This document shows positions 45,287 through 54,571 of a stretch of 64,000 nucleotides of DNA, piece by piece. The number at the start of each line of letters is the position of its first letter. Positions within the stretch are counted from its first letter, which is position 1. The stretch lies in contig NZ_JACIDI010000007.1 of the NCBI RefSeq assembly GCF_014196225.1, forward strand, positions 68,024 through 132,023, given 5' to 3'. The position numbers and the translations under genes were made by a program. Source of the stretch: Bacteroides pyogenes. GTDB taxonomy: Bacteria; Bacteroidota; Bacteroidia; Bacteroidales; Bacteroidaceae. The notes below the pieces were generated by a model that had not been told where the DNA came from, searched no databases, and saw only the letters and a list, made by a program, of their open reading frames with translations.

Positions 45287-48067
45287 ATGAATAAACTGAA
45301 TTATATATTAACCACTCTGCTTCTGGGAGGAGCGGTTTCCGCGAATGCGCAATCATCGGTTGTGGCTTCGGAAAGCAAGCTGCCCGATACGTTAAGTGTC
45401 GGTTACCAAATGAATGTATCTTCCCTGACAAGCAGTTATTCTGTAAGCGGAGTCAATGCTTCCGCTTTTGAGAAGTCTCCGCATGTGGATGTCAGTAAAG
45501 CTCTGTACGGGAAAATAGCCGGCTTGAACGTATATCAGGGAACGGGAGCGTCGCCCGACAACCTGTCGGGCCTGTCCATTCACCGGAATGCACCTTTGGT
45601 CTTGGTAGACGGATATCCGCGAAACATTGATGATATCACGTCGATGGAAATAGAGTCGTGCTATATCCTCAAGGATGCAGCCGCGGCAGCTCTTTACGGA
45701 ATGAGAGGAGCCAACGGTGTGGTGCTGATTACTACCAAGCGGGGTGCGAACGCTCGTCTGAAAGTGAAAGTGGATTATAACTTTGGCGTGAACAGCCGGT
45801 TTCGCTCACCGGAGTTTGCCGATGCTTACACCTATGCCAAAGCGTTGAATACGGCATTGGCAGCCGATGGATTGGAAGAACGTTATAACGTGCAGGAACT
45901 GGACGCGTTTCAAACGGGAATTTATCCGTACGAATATCCCAATGTAGACTGGTGGAAAGAGATTCTGAATAAAAACGGATTTACGCACAACCTGAAAATG
46001 TCGTTCAACGGAGGCAATGAGAAGTTCCGTTATTTCACCGTAATCGATTATTATCGCGACCGGTCTATGTTGAAAAAGAATACGGAAGATGACCGTTATG
46101 ACACCAATCCTACCGACACACGGTTGCTTCTGCGCACCAATATCGATGTGAATATCACCGAAGGAACGTATCTGAAAGCGGGAATAGTAGGAAAACTGCA
46201 TGAGACGAACGGTACGCATTACGGACGAAATGCCATCTTCCGGCCTGTTTACCGGACTCCTTCGGCGGCATTCCCTATCCGTTATGCCAATGGCATATAT
46301 GGAGGAAGCGCCGTTTACGGAGAGAAGAACCCCGTAGCGTTGTTGAAAGACTACGGTCACATAAGGAGTATGTATGGAACACTATTGGCCGATTTGAGCC
46401 TTCGCCAGAAGCTGAATATGCTGACTCAGGGCTTAGCGGCGGAAGTATCCGTTTCGTTCGATAACATCGGGGGCATGCAGGAGAGTAGCAGAAAAGAATA
46501 CCGCTACATGAATGCCAACGCCCGGATTACAGATGACGGAACATTGGTGACTACTCCGAAAGTATATGGAAAAGATTCTGAAACACTTGGGCATAGCCAG
46601 CCTTTCGAAAGCTTGTTGATGAGAAGCGACCTTCAGGCGAAAATAGATTATCGCCGCGCTTTCGGCAGGCACGAAATCGGCGGAGCGTTGATATACGATA
46701 TGCAGTCGGTTGTGAAGCACGGAAGAAACAATACCGCCAAAAACCAGTCGGTGATTGTAAATGCCTCCTATATTTACGACAACCGCTACAGCATCAATGC
46801 GGTTTTCAATCGTTCCGGTTCGGCTTACCTGCCGGATGGGGATAAATTCGATAACTATCCCGCCCTTTCTGCCGCATGGGTAGTGTCTAACGAAGCGTTT
46901 ATGAAAAAGATTCTTCCGGTCGATTTGCTTAAACTTCGCGCTTCTTACGGATTGTCAGGCTGGGATGGAAATCTAACTCACGAGTTGTGGCGGCAAGCTT
47001 ATGGAGGCAGCGGAACCGGATACAACTTCGGAGCCAATGCAGCACAGGTATGGGGTGGTAGCGAAGGAGATCTGCCTGTTACAGGGCTGGTGGCCGAGAG
47101 GTCGGAAAAAGCGACGATAGGTGTGGATCTCGCAGCTTTCCGCAACCGATTGAATGTAAGCGTGGAAGGATTTTATGAAAAGCGTTCGGATGTGTTGGTG
47201 CCGGGTTCGAACTCTACTTCCGGAATTATTGGCATCGGTGTAGGGAAGGTGAATGAAGGAATCTATAAGTACAAGGGTTTCGATCTTGCTTTGGGATGGA
47301 ATGACCAAATCGGGGATTTCCGATACGGTGCGGGAGCTACGATGTCTTATCTCGATTCTGAAGTGGTAAATGAGAATCAGGCTTATCAGGAGCACGATTA
47401 CTTGTACACAAAGGGAAATCGTGTGGGACAAAGGTATGGCTTGGAAGTTATCGGCTTTTTCAACAGCCGTCAGGAGATTAACAATAGTCCGAGACAGACA
47501 TTCTCTCAGGTATCGCCCGGAGATGTGAAGTACAAAGACCAGAACGGCGATAACATTATCGACGAAAAAGACGTTGTTCGCATGTTCGGCTCGTCCATCC
47601 CCCGTTGCTACTTCGGATTTAACGTAAATCTGGGTTATAAACGGTTCGAAGTTTCCGCCGATTTCCAAGGGATGACGGGAGTAACTGTTTCGTTGCTCGA
47701 CAGTCCGCTCTACCGTCCGCTTGTGGATAACGGAAACATTTCGCACACTTTCCTTAAAGAAGAAGTGTATTGGACTGCAGAGAATAAGGCGGGCGCCACT
47801 ATGCCCCGGCTCACCACTCTCGAGAACATGAACAACTATCGCGCCAGTTCGCTTTGGTATCGCGACGGGTCGTTCATCAAACTGCGCAACCTGCTGGTGG
47901 CTTATACTTTCCCGAAATCGCAAACACGGTTTGCCGATTTGAAAGTGTTTGTGCAAGGAACCAATCTGTTTTCGCTGGATAACATCGGCTTTGCCGATCC
48001 CGAACAACTCGGAATCGCTTATCCGTCGACGAAAAGCTATTGGGCGGGTATTAAACTGAATTTCTAA
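45287..48067 (+). CDS. Short SusC-like TonB-dependent receptor lacking the N-terminal domain (PUL copy 2)
   Basis: 926 residues, start MNKLNYILTTLLLGG at 45287 with signal peptide ending near SANAQ. Unlike copy 1 it has no carboxypeptidase-regulatory-like domain and no clear TonB box: after about 35 residues it goes straight into a plug (SPHVDVSKALYGKIAGLNVY, LVLVDGYPRNIDDITSMEIE, GMRGANGVVLITTKRG) and barrel, ending FADPEQLGIAYPSTKSYWAG. It is preceded by susD copy 1 with a 30-base gap and paired with susD copy 2. The missing N-terminal part may change TonB coupling (inference). Confidence 0.92.
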   Translation: MNKLNYILTTLLLGGAVSANAQSSVVASESKLPDTLSVGYQMNVSSLTSSYSVSGVNASAFEKSPHVDVSKALYGKIAGLNVYQGTGASPDNLSGLSIHRNAPLVLVDGYPRNIDDITSMEIESCYILKDAAAAALYGMRGANGVVLITTKRGANARLKVKVDYNFGVNSRFRSPEFADAYTYAKALNTALAADGLEERYNVQELDAFQTGIYPYEYPNVDWWKEILNKNGFTHNLKMSFNGGNEKFRYFTVIDYYRDRSMLKKNTEDDRYDTNPTDTRLLLRTNIDVNITEGTYLKAGIVGKLHETNGTHYGRNAIFRPVYRTPSAAFPIRYANGIYGGSAVYGEKNPVALLKDYGHIRSMYGTLLADLSLRQKLNMLTQGLAAEVSVSFDNIGGMQESSRKEYRYMNANARITDDGTLVTTPKVYGKDSETLGHSQPFESLLMRSDLQAKIDYRRAFGRHEIGGALIYDMQSVVKHGRNNTAKNQSVIVNASYIYDNRYSINAVFNRSGSAYLPDGDKFDNYPALSAAWVVSNEAFMKKILPVDLLKLRASYGLSGWDGNLTHELWRQAYGGSGTGYNFGANAAQVWGGSEGDLPVTGLVAERSEKATIGVDLAAFRNRLNVSVEGFYEKRSDVLVPGSNSTSGIIGIGVGKVNEGIYKYKGFDLALGWNDQIGDFRYGAGATMSYLDSEVVNENQAYQEHDYLYTKGNRVGQRYGLEVIGFFNSRQEINNSPRQTFSQVSPGDVKYKDQNGDNIIDEKDVVRMFGSSIPRCYFGFNVNLGYKRFEVSADFQGMTGVTVSLLDSPLYRPLVDNGNISHTFLKEEVYWTAENKAGATMPRLTTLENMNNYRASSLWYRDGSFIKLRNLLVAYTFPKSQTRFADLKVFVQGTNLFSLDNIGFADPEQLGIAYPSTKSYWAGIKLNF

Positions 48068-48080
48068 TGCAAACTAACTG

Positions 48081-49808
48081 ATGAATGCTATGAGAGTAAA
48101 ATACATTATCATGACTATATGGTCTTCGTTGTTGTTGGCTTCATGCAACTATCTCGATTTCGATGAGACAAGCGGACTGAAAACAAAAGAAGACATGTAC
48201 AAATATTTCGGAAGCACCGAGAATATGCTTACCCATGTATATTCATTCATGCCACAGGGATGCCGCTGGTTCGGAACTTCGGGAGCTTTATACCCTGAAG
48301 GGTACGGAATGCGTGATTGCGCTTCCGACGACGGAGAGTTCGGAGCGGTAGCGGAACCCGTGCAAAATGTGAACAACGGCAACTGGTCGCCGATTAAGAC
48401 TTACGATGATGCGTGGATGCTGTACAATGGCATACGTGCCGCCAACAGTTTTATTGAAGACATTGCCAAAGTCGATTTCTCGCGTTACGAGTACAATGGG
48501 AATTATAAGAACTGGATGAAGAAGCTGAAGTATTTCCCCTACGAGGCGAGGGTGCTGCGGGCGTATTACTTTTTTGAACTGGCGCGCCGCTACGGCGATA
48601 TTGCCATGCCCTTGAAGGTTCTGAATAAAGAGGAGGCGAATACGATCGGAAAAACTCCATTCGATGAGGTGATCCGCTTCATTGTCGACGAATGTGAAGA
48701 AGCGGCAGAGAATTTGCCCGAGAGCTATGCCAACGAACCCGACAAGCAGGTGGGACGCATAACGAAAGGCTTTGCCATGGCGGTGAAATCGAAGGCTTTG
48801 CTCTATGCCGCCAGCAAGCTGCACAACCCTTCGATGGACGCTGAAAGATGGAAACAGTCGACTAAAGCGGCACTGGATATAATGGAAACCGGGTTGTATG
48901 CTCTCTCTTCACAGGAGAGCGCCAATAATGTTGCTTCTACCGAAGTGGTCCTGATGCGCATGAATTCCGAATCGGCAAACTTCGAATTGTATAATTTTCC
49001 TATCCGGTTCACCGAAGGGAGACGTGGCTCAGGTATGATTGCTTACGGCAATTTCCCTTCCCAGAATCTTGTAGATGCTTTTGAGACGGTAAACGGCTAT
49101 AAAGTGACTTTGGAAGATAAAGGTTGGGTCTGCGCCGATCCGCAGTTTGATGCGCAGAATCCTTACGCTAATCGTGACCCGCGCTTCTACCGGGTGGTTC
49201 TGGCCAACGGATCGAAGTTCAAAGAAAGCACTATCGAGACCTTCGAGGGTGGAAAAGACTGTTTCCCGGTAACGCAAGGCGGCTCTCCTACCGGATATTA
49301 CCTGCGCAAATACATTCAGGAGACTACGAGCTTTACGCCCGACAAGGAAGTAAGCAACAAGCATCATTGGGTGATTTACCGTTATGCGGAAACGTTGCTC
49401 ACGTATGCCGAATCGATGATAAACGCTTTCGGTGATGCAAACTATACGGACGGTGTGTATAAGCATTCCGCTCTATGGGCGCTCAATGAGGTGCGAAAGA
49501 ATGCAGGCATGCCCGCAATCCCTTCGTGCGACAAAGATGAGTTCATCCGGCGTTTGTACAACGAGTGGCGGGTAGAGTTTGCTTTCGAAGATCACCGCTT
49601 TTGGGATGTGAGAAGGTGGAAGATTGCCGATTCTACACAAAGGGAACTATACGGTGTAAAAATAGAAAAGAAGCAGGACGGTAGTTTCTCTTTTTACAGA
49701 AACCTTTACGAAATCCGCAAGTGGAGGGACTGCATGTATCTGTATCCCATTCCGCAAAGCGAGTTGTATAAAAATAAGAACTTGAATCCTCAAAACGCAG
49801 GATGGTAA
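48081..49808 (+). CDS. SusD-family glycan-binding lipoprotein (PUL copy 2)
   Basis: 575 residues. LLLASC gives a lipidated Cys at 22 followed by NYLDFDETSGLKT; SusD helices including MLTHVYSFMPQG, IRAANSFIEDIAKVDF and ARVLRAYYFFELARRYGDIA, and the C-terminal YRYAETLLTYAESMINAFGD and WRVEFAFEDHRFWDVRRWKI. The start at 48081 or at Met4 (48090) cannot be separated. Partner of the short SusC copy 2, 13 bases upstream. Confidence 0.94.
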   Translation: MNAMRVKYIIMTIWSSLLLASCNYLDFDETSGLKTKEDMYKYFGSTENMLTHVYSFMPQGCRWFGTSGALYPEGYGMRDCASDDGEFGAVAEPVQNVNNGNWSPIKTYDDAWMLYNGIRAANSFIEDIAKVDFSRYEYNGNYKNWMKKLKYFPYEARVLRAYYFFELARRYGDIAMPLKVLNKEEANTIGKTPFDEVIRFIVDECEEAAENLPESYANEPDKQVGRITKGFAMAVKSKALLYAASKLHNPSMDAERWKQSTKAALDIMETGLYALSSQESANNVASTEVVLMRMNSESANFELYNFPIRFTEGRRGSGMIAYGNFPSQNLVDAFETVNGYKVTLEDKGWVCADPQFDAQNPYANRDPRFYRVVLANGSKFKESTIETFEGGKDCFPVTQGGSPTGYYLRKYIQETTSFTPDKEVSNKHHWVIYRYAETLLTYAESMINAFGDANYTDGVYKHSALWALNEVRKNAGMPAIPSCDKDEFIRRLYNEWRVEFAFEDHRFWDVRRWKIADSTQRELYGVKIEKKQDGSFSFYRNLYEIRKWRDCMYLYPIPQSELYKNKNLNPQNAGW

Positions 49809-49840
49809 TCAATTTGTTTAATCCAATAGTTTAAAGACGT

Positions 49841-51319
49841 ATGAAAAAGTTATATAACAACACATTATTGCAACTGATTTTTGCCTTGTGCGCATTCAGT
49901 TTCACCGCTTGTCAGGAGTTCGATATCGACTCTCAACCGGAAGGTCCGCTCAATATCCGCATCGATGCGCAAGACGCGTATACCGTAACGGCTACTTCAC
50001 CCAGCAATGTGGTTTTCAATATCAGCTCCAACACTCCGTGGACAATCAGCAGCGACCGGCAATGGTGCAAGGCTACTCCCGCCATGAGCGCGTCCAGCTC
50101 GCTGGTTTCGGAAATTGTGGTGACAACGGAGCCGAATACCGGAAAACAGTCGCGTACAGCTACGCTGACAATCAAAGCCGAAGGCATCGAAGAAGCAAGG
50201 GTAATCACCATCACGCAAGCTTCGAAAGAAAATCTGGTGGTGATTCCTTACGACGGAATGGTTCCCACCGAAGGCGGAAAAATCTCTTTCAACATCATTT
50301 CGAATAAACCTTGGGAGATTATTCCTTCCACTCAGTTCCTCGAAAACATTGACAAGGCTTCCGGGCAAGGGAATGAGAGCGGAGAGAAAGAAAGTATCAG
50401 CATCACTCTTCCCGAAAATCCGGGTGCGCGGAGAAGCGGCACACTTACCGTGAAGACCGATTATGAAGAGTTTACCTTCACTGTTCATCAGGATGGAGTG
50501 GTAATTGAGCAGGAAGAGCCTTCGGAAAGCGGAACAATTGACTTCGGCTGGAACGAATCGGAAAAAGTGGTGAAAGTGCGGGCGAATAAGGCTTGGAAGG
50601 TGAAAGTGCCCGAAGAGTTTGCTGCTTGGATGAGAGCGGAAGCTCTGAACGAATCGGAACTGAAGATATCTGTGAAGCCCAGCAACCGGTTGGTTACCCG
50701 GAAGGCACATGTGTTGCTGTCGACAGTAGACATTATTCCGGGCTTTGAGGGAGTATCTTTCGGAATCACGCAACGCCCGCAGTTCTGGTTCAGTGCGGCC
50801 GGTGAAAACTATACAGTGGACGAGCAAACCGGAAATGTGAAAATGAAGGCAGTTGTAAACAACAATATCGTTTCCAACTATGCGTTCAGGAAAGGACGCC
50901 TGAGTTTCGAATTCGCAGAAATGAACCTGACGGGAAAATCGCGCTTGGTATTCAATATGTGGCCGAACAAGGGAAATACCAACTTCCATTTCTGGCTGAG
51001 GTCGGATGCTCCATGCCAGTACACATGCGGCGGCAGCGGGTTTGCGTGGCAGCAGAAAACCTTCAAGCTGACAGCGGAACAAGTGAACGCGATTCGCAAG
51101 ATAGATTTTTATGTGGAAAACGATCCGGATAATGCCGGCAAGCTGAGATTGAGACTGGTGATCGACGGGACGGAGATGGCCGTGCTCGGCAATAAGAGCA
51201 ACTGTTACGAGGAAGATCCCGACAATAATCCGGGGCAAATGGTGAATCTTCAGATCACAGTAGCGGAACCTGACGATTACTATGTGATTAAGAGCATCAC
51301 CCACGAACCTGCGGAGTGA
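49841..51319 (+). CDS. BACON-domain surface lipoprotein, probable glycan-binding protein
   Basis: 492 residues. Lipobox FTAC with Cys at 24, followed by QEFD, which resembles a surface-export signal. At least two BACON repeats (about 58-130 with VVFNISSNTPWTISSDRQWC; about 140-217 with ISFNIISNKPWEIIP) and a probable third (about 228-310), then a C-terminal beta domain (about 315-492) rich in exposed aromatics (PQFWFSAAGENYT, FNMWPNKGNTNFHFWLRSDA). BACON domains act as spacers or binders in PUL surface proteins. Position downstream of SusC/D fits a SusE/F-like surface glycan-binding protein. Confidence 0.85.
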   Translation: MKKLYNNTLLQLIFALCAFSFTACQEFDIDSQPEGPLNIRIDAQDAYTVTATSPSNVVFNISSNTPWTISSDRQWCKATPAMSASSSLVSEIVVTTEPNTGKQSRTATLTIKAEGIEEARVITITQASKENLVVIPYDGMVPTEGGKISFNIISNKPWEIIPSTQFLENIDKASGQGNESGEKESISITLPENPGARRSGTLTVKTDYEEFTFTVHQDGVVIEQEEPSESGTIDFGWNESEKVVKVRANKAWKVKVPEEFAAWMRAEALNESELKISVKPSNRLVTRKAHVLLSTVDIIPGFEGVSFGITQRPQFWFSAAGENYTVDEQTGNVKMKAVVNNNIVSNYAFRKGRLSFEFAEMNLTGKSRLVFNMWPNKGNTNFHFWLRSDAPCQYTCGGSGFAWQQKTFKLTAEQVNAIRKIDFYVENDPDNAGKLRLRLVIDGTEMAVLGNKSNCYEEDPDNNPGQMVNLQITVAEPDDYYVIKSITHEPAE

Positions 51320-51346
51320 TTTTAAAAAGCTAAAAACGAAAAGATT

Positions 51347-52828
51347 ATGAAACTTGTGAAATATAGAACAGCATTATTGGGCTTTTCGCTCTTTGCTCTT
51401 TGGGGGATGTCTCTCTTGCTGCAAAGTTGTAAAGATGATGAGAAAGCCGAGAAATGGGTCGACTTGCGTTACAGGGTGGAAGATGCTTACTTGTTGGAAG
51501 CCAAAAATCCCGAGCCGGTTTCTTTCCTTGTCAAATCGACCGATCCTTGGGAAGTGTTCGGCAAATACGATTGGTACGCTATCTCGCCCGCTAAGGGCGA
51601 GGCGGGTGAGACTTATACGGTAACCATCACCTGCAAAGAAAATACGGAGCTCGACGACCGGACGGATACCATCAGTATCAAAAGCGACTATTGGACGGGC
51701 AAACGGTTTGTGCTTACGCAAAAGGGCATCGCCTATCTCGATGTGGAAGGCGTGGAGATGATTGGAAGGGAAGGAGAGGAGATGGCATTCGATGTGCTCA
51801 GCAATCAGAAATGGACGGCGAAGGTAACGGAAGGCGCTGTTTGGCTGAAACTCCGCTCGGGGATGTCCGGCGAACAGAATGGGAAAGTTGTAGTGTCCGC
51901 TTCTCCCAATACGGGCGAGCAGCGCACGGGCGTAGTGACCATATACGATCGCCACGGTAAGGTGGCGCGCGAAGTAGCGTGTACACAAGACGGTGTTTTG
52001 CTGACTCCCGCAACTCCCGAAAACGGAAAATGGTTTGCCGTGTACGAGAAAGCGCAGCAACTGGTGATTCCTGTGGAGTCGAACGCAGAATGGAGCGTAT
52101 CTAAAGAGAATGAGGCAGATGACGACTGGTACGAGTTTGAAAAGACTTCGTTCAGCGGTTCCGCCAATCTGGTAATCAATGTATCCGAACACAAAGGTTC
52201 CAGCGTGCGTACAGGGATAATCGTGCTCACTACCAAAGCTGACGAGGGAGCTACTCCGCTTGTGAAAACAGTGAAGTTCAAACAAGCCAATCCGAAGATT
52301 CCGGTGGTGAAAGAGGTGAACCGTACCATCAGCGGAGATTTCTACGGTCCGGGCGGCTTGATGCCGGGACGCTACAATTTCTATCTGGAGCCGTTTGGCA
52401 ATACACGCGTCAATCTGTTCTTTATCTGGAGCGGAAGCAACCCGTATGCGGAATTGCGTTTCCATGTGCTGAACAAGAAAACGAGCCTGAGCACTACCCC
52501 TTGGTGCGGCGATGTGTTTAGCGAGAACAGCAATTGTATCCGCGACGTAGATACCGGGAAGCCGAATGTGTTGTCGTTCGATATTCAGAAGGCGGTCGCC
52601 CCGAATGATCCGTCTAAGGCATGGATTTATACCGAATGGATACTCAACGATGTGGTGATAGCCAAGGCAACCAGCGACGGTATAACCGATTCGAACGGTT
52701 CGAGCGATACATGGAAAGTTCCGTTCGACCAGATCAGCGCCGGGGGAACCTTCTTGCTGCGCGCGTCAGGAGGAAGCGTAGTGCTTACGAAGTGGGAGTA
52801 CATCGCTCCGCTGGTTTGGGGAGATTAA
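51347..52828 (+). CDS. BACON-domain surface lipoprotein, paralogue of the preceding
   Basis: 493 residues with the same layout as its neighbour. Lipobox LLLQSC places Cys at 28, followed by KDDEKAEK, close to the known lipoprotein export signal K(D/E)2. BACON-like repeats follow (PVSFLVKSTDPWEVFGKYDW; EMAFDVLSNQKWTAKV; QLVIPVESNAEWSVSKENEA) and a C-terminal beta domain with RYNFYLEPFGNTRVNLFFIW. Length, order and the 27-base gap suggest a tandem duplication followed by divergence. Probably binds the same glycan at the cell surface. Confidence 0.85.
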   Translation: MKLVKYRTALLGFSLFALWGMSLLLQSCKDDEKAEKWVDLRYRVEDAYLLEAKNPEPVSFLVKSTDPWEVFGKYDWYAISPAKGEAGETYTVTITCKENTELDDRTDTISIKSDYWTGKRFVLTQKGIAYLDVEGVEMIGREGEEMAFDVLSNQKWTAKVTEGAVWLKLRSGMSGEQNGKVVVSASPNTGEQRTGVVTIYDRHGKVAREVACTQDGVLLTPATPENGKWFAVYEKAQQLVIPVESNAEWSVSKENEADDDWYEFEKTSFSGSANLVINVSEHKGSSVRTGIIVLTTKADEGATPLVKTVKFKQANPKIPVVKEVNRTISGDFYGPGGLMPGRYNFYLEPFGNTRVNLFFIWSGSNPYAELRFHVLNKKTSLSTTPWCGDVFSENSNCIRDVDTGKPNVLSFDIQKAVAPNDPSKAWIYTEWILNDVVIAKATSDGITDSNGSSDTWKVPFDQISAGGTFLLRASGGSVVLTKWEYIAPLVWGD

Positions 52829-52870
52829 AGCATCGGCAACCGATATATGAATCAATAAAACAACAAGAAT

Positions 52871-53977
52871 ATGATAAAGAAAAAATTATTACTTTCGCTG
52901 GGTATGGCTTTGCTGGGGTTCTCCTGCATCGCCTGCTCGGATGACGACAGTACGGGAAGCGTTGTTTCGCCAAAGAAGTACCCGCTCACCGCCTTTGCTG
53001 TCAAGGTAGGAGATTCGTTTTTCCACGGGAAAATAGACCAGACGGCGCATAAGGTGGAAATCGGGGCTATCGAAGATGCCAATACCATTACAGGAGTGGA
53101 ATATACGCTGATGAGCAATGACGCTGTCATTGCTCCCGACCCTTCCGCGTTTATCGGGAAATGGGAAAAAGAGCAGACAGTGACCGTTACAACCGAAGAT
53201 GGCAAGCAGACGACTTATACCATCGTACTTACGAAGTTTGACGAAACGTATAAGAACCTGTTGTTTGTAGACGACTTTAACACCGGCAGCACGCCCGATC
53301 CGGAGAAATGGGCGCTTTGTAAGAAAGCCGGCTCCGACTGGAACGATGAGATGTCTGAAAGTTACAACCAAGCCTATCTGAAAGACGGCAAGCTGGTGTT
53401 GGTGGCAGAAAAAGTTAACGGAGAATATAAGGCGGGCGGCATAGAAACCAACGGTAAATTCGATTTTACTTTCGGACGCGTAGAGGTACGGGCAAGAATC
53501 ACCCAATGTCCGAACGGTGCTTTCCCCGCCATCTGGATGATGCCCCGCAAGTTTATCTACAACGGTTGGCCCAACTGCGGAGAGATTGACATTATGGAGC
53601 ATGTCAAGCAGGAGCCTCATATTCACCATACGATACACACCAACTATACGTATAATTTAGGCATTAAGAAACCGTCTAACACAAAAACGGTGGTCTGCGA
53701 TTACCGGAATTGGAATACCTATGGGATGGAATGGAGCGAAGACCGGCTTACCTTTTTTGTCAACGGGCAGGAAACATTCTCATATCCCAACCTGAAGTTG
53801 GAGAACGAAGCGGAAATGAAGCAATGGCCCTTTACCAAAGATTCTTCATTCTATTTGATACTGAACATGGGTTTGGGCGGAGATCGCCCCGGCTCGTGGG
53901 CAGGCCCCGTAGATGACGATAATCTGCCGGCTGTGATGGAGGTGGATTGGGTGAGAGTGACCAAACTGTCCGAATAG
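52871..53977 (+). CDS. GH16 endo-beta-glucanase lipoprotein
   Basis: 368 residues. Signal with Cys at 22 followed by SDDD (surface-export type). An Ig-like N-terminal domain (about 38-118, PLTAFAVKVGDSFFHG, TYTIVLTKF) precedes a GH16 jelly roll (about 130-365) with the catalytic E238-I-D240-I-M-E243 motif (EIDIMEH, ExDxxE: nucleophile E238, acid/base E243), preceded by GAFPAIWMMP and followed by WNTYGMEWSEDRLTFFVNGQ. The EIDIME form is typical of laminarinase/lichenase-type GH16, so a beta-1,3- or mixed-linkage glucan is the likely substrate. It is the only glycosidase in this PUL; no GH3 beta-glucosidase follows. Confidence 0.92.
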   Translation: MIKKKLLLSLGMALLGFSCIACSDDDSTGSVVSPKKYPLTAFAVKVGDSFFHGKIDQTAHKVEIGAIEDANTITGVEYTLMSNDAVIAPDPSAFIGKWEKEQTVTVTTEDGKQTTYTIVLTKFDETYKNLLFVDDFNTGSTPDPEKWALCKKAGSDWNDEMSESYNQAYLKDGKLVLVAEKVNGEYKAGGIETNGKFDFTFGRVEVRARITQCPNGAFPAIWMMPRKFIYNGWPNCGEIDIMEHVKQEPHIHHTIHTNYTYNLGIKKPSNTKTVVCDYRNWNTYGMEWSEDRLTFFVNGQETFSYPNLKLENEAEMKQWPFTKDSSFYLILNMGLGGDRPGSWAGPVDDDNLPAVMEVDWVRVTKLSE

Positions 53978-54083
53978 CCGCAAGCGCGGAGAAAGGCTTG
54001 AAGCAGTCTTTCGGGATGAAGGCAGATGTGCAAGAGGCGCTCTGAAACACTCGGAAGTCATCATCTGCATTCGAGTATACAAT

Positions 54084-54130
54084 GAAAGCCGTTTCAGCTA
54101 TAAATTCACAAGCTGAAACGGCTTTATTCG
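54084..54130 (+). terminator. Intrinsic terminator after the PUL
   Basis: AAAGCCGTTTCAGCT (54084-54098) pairs with AGCTGAAACGGCTTT (54110-54124) around an 11-base loop, followed by ATT. A very stable hairpin, 107 bases after the GH16 stop. Confidence 0.8.
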
Positions 54131-54182
54131 GATATACGCCGATGGAGATAGATATCTATCGCCGTAAGCATATATATACAGC
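54128..54182. repeat. 22-bp dyad repeat family, locus 4 (degenerate)
   Basis: CGGATATACGCCGATGG, then ATATCTATCGCCGTAAGC, then ATATATATACAGC: two to three degenerate units spaced about 22-23 bases, directly after the terminator. Confidence 0.5.
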
Positions 54183-54185
54183 TTA

Positions 54186-54256
54186 GTTTCCCACTGGGGA
54201 AACAAAAGTTTCCCTTAATGGACACAAAAGTTTCCCCAGTGGGAAACTCTTGTGTC
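54186..54256. other. Two overlapping, mutually exclusive hairpins
   Basis: GTTTCCCACTGGGGAAAC (54186-54203) is the exact complement of GTTTCCCCAGTGGGAAAC (54230-54247), an 18-bp stem. The right arm also pairs locally: GACACAAAAGTTTCCC (54221-54236) with GGGAAACTCTTGTGTC (54241-54256), one mismatch and a 4-base loop. Only one can form at a time. No gene starts nearby in either direction; the convergent susD ends at 54541. Confidence 0.7.
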
Positions 54257-54266
54257 ACAAGCATGA

Positions 54267-54571
54267 AAAACAACGAAACTCTGCATGTTTGTTTCAAAAC
54301 ACCCTTTTGTGAAGCGCGCCGTGGCGGTGGGAAAACAACGAAACTCCGGATGTTTGGTTCTCTTTGTATCGAACTTGAGGATGCGCGGCCTTTGGGGGTA
54401 AAAGACCGGCTACCATCCTTTATTTAGCTCCATGTAGTACGTTGCTGTGAAGCTTTCTCTGCTCTCCTGCTGGTTGGAACCCACAATGCCCTCCAATGTG
54501 CAGTACGTTGCTGTGAAGCATCGTTGCCTGCACGGTGGCGTTACCATCCTTTATTCTGCTCCAATGTGTAG
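54267..54571. repeat. Direct repeats with 65-66-bp offsets downstream of and inside the susD 3' end
   Basis: AAAACAACGAAACTC (54267) recurs at 54332 (offset 65). AGTACGTTGCTGTGAAGC (54436) recurs at 54502 (offset 66). TACCATCCTTTATT then GCTCCAATGTG-like sequence at 54411 recurs at 54542 (offset 131, about twice 65), where it is the 3' end of susD. No coding sequence is credible in 54257-54540. Confidence 0.75.
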
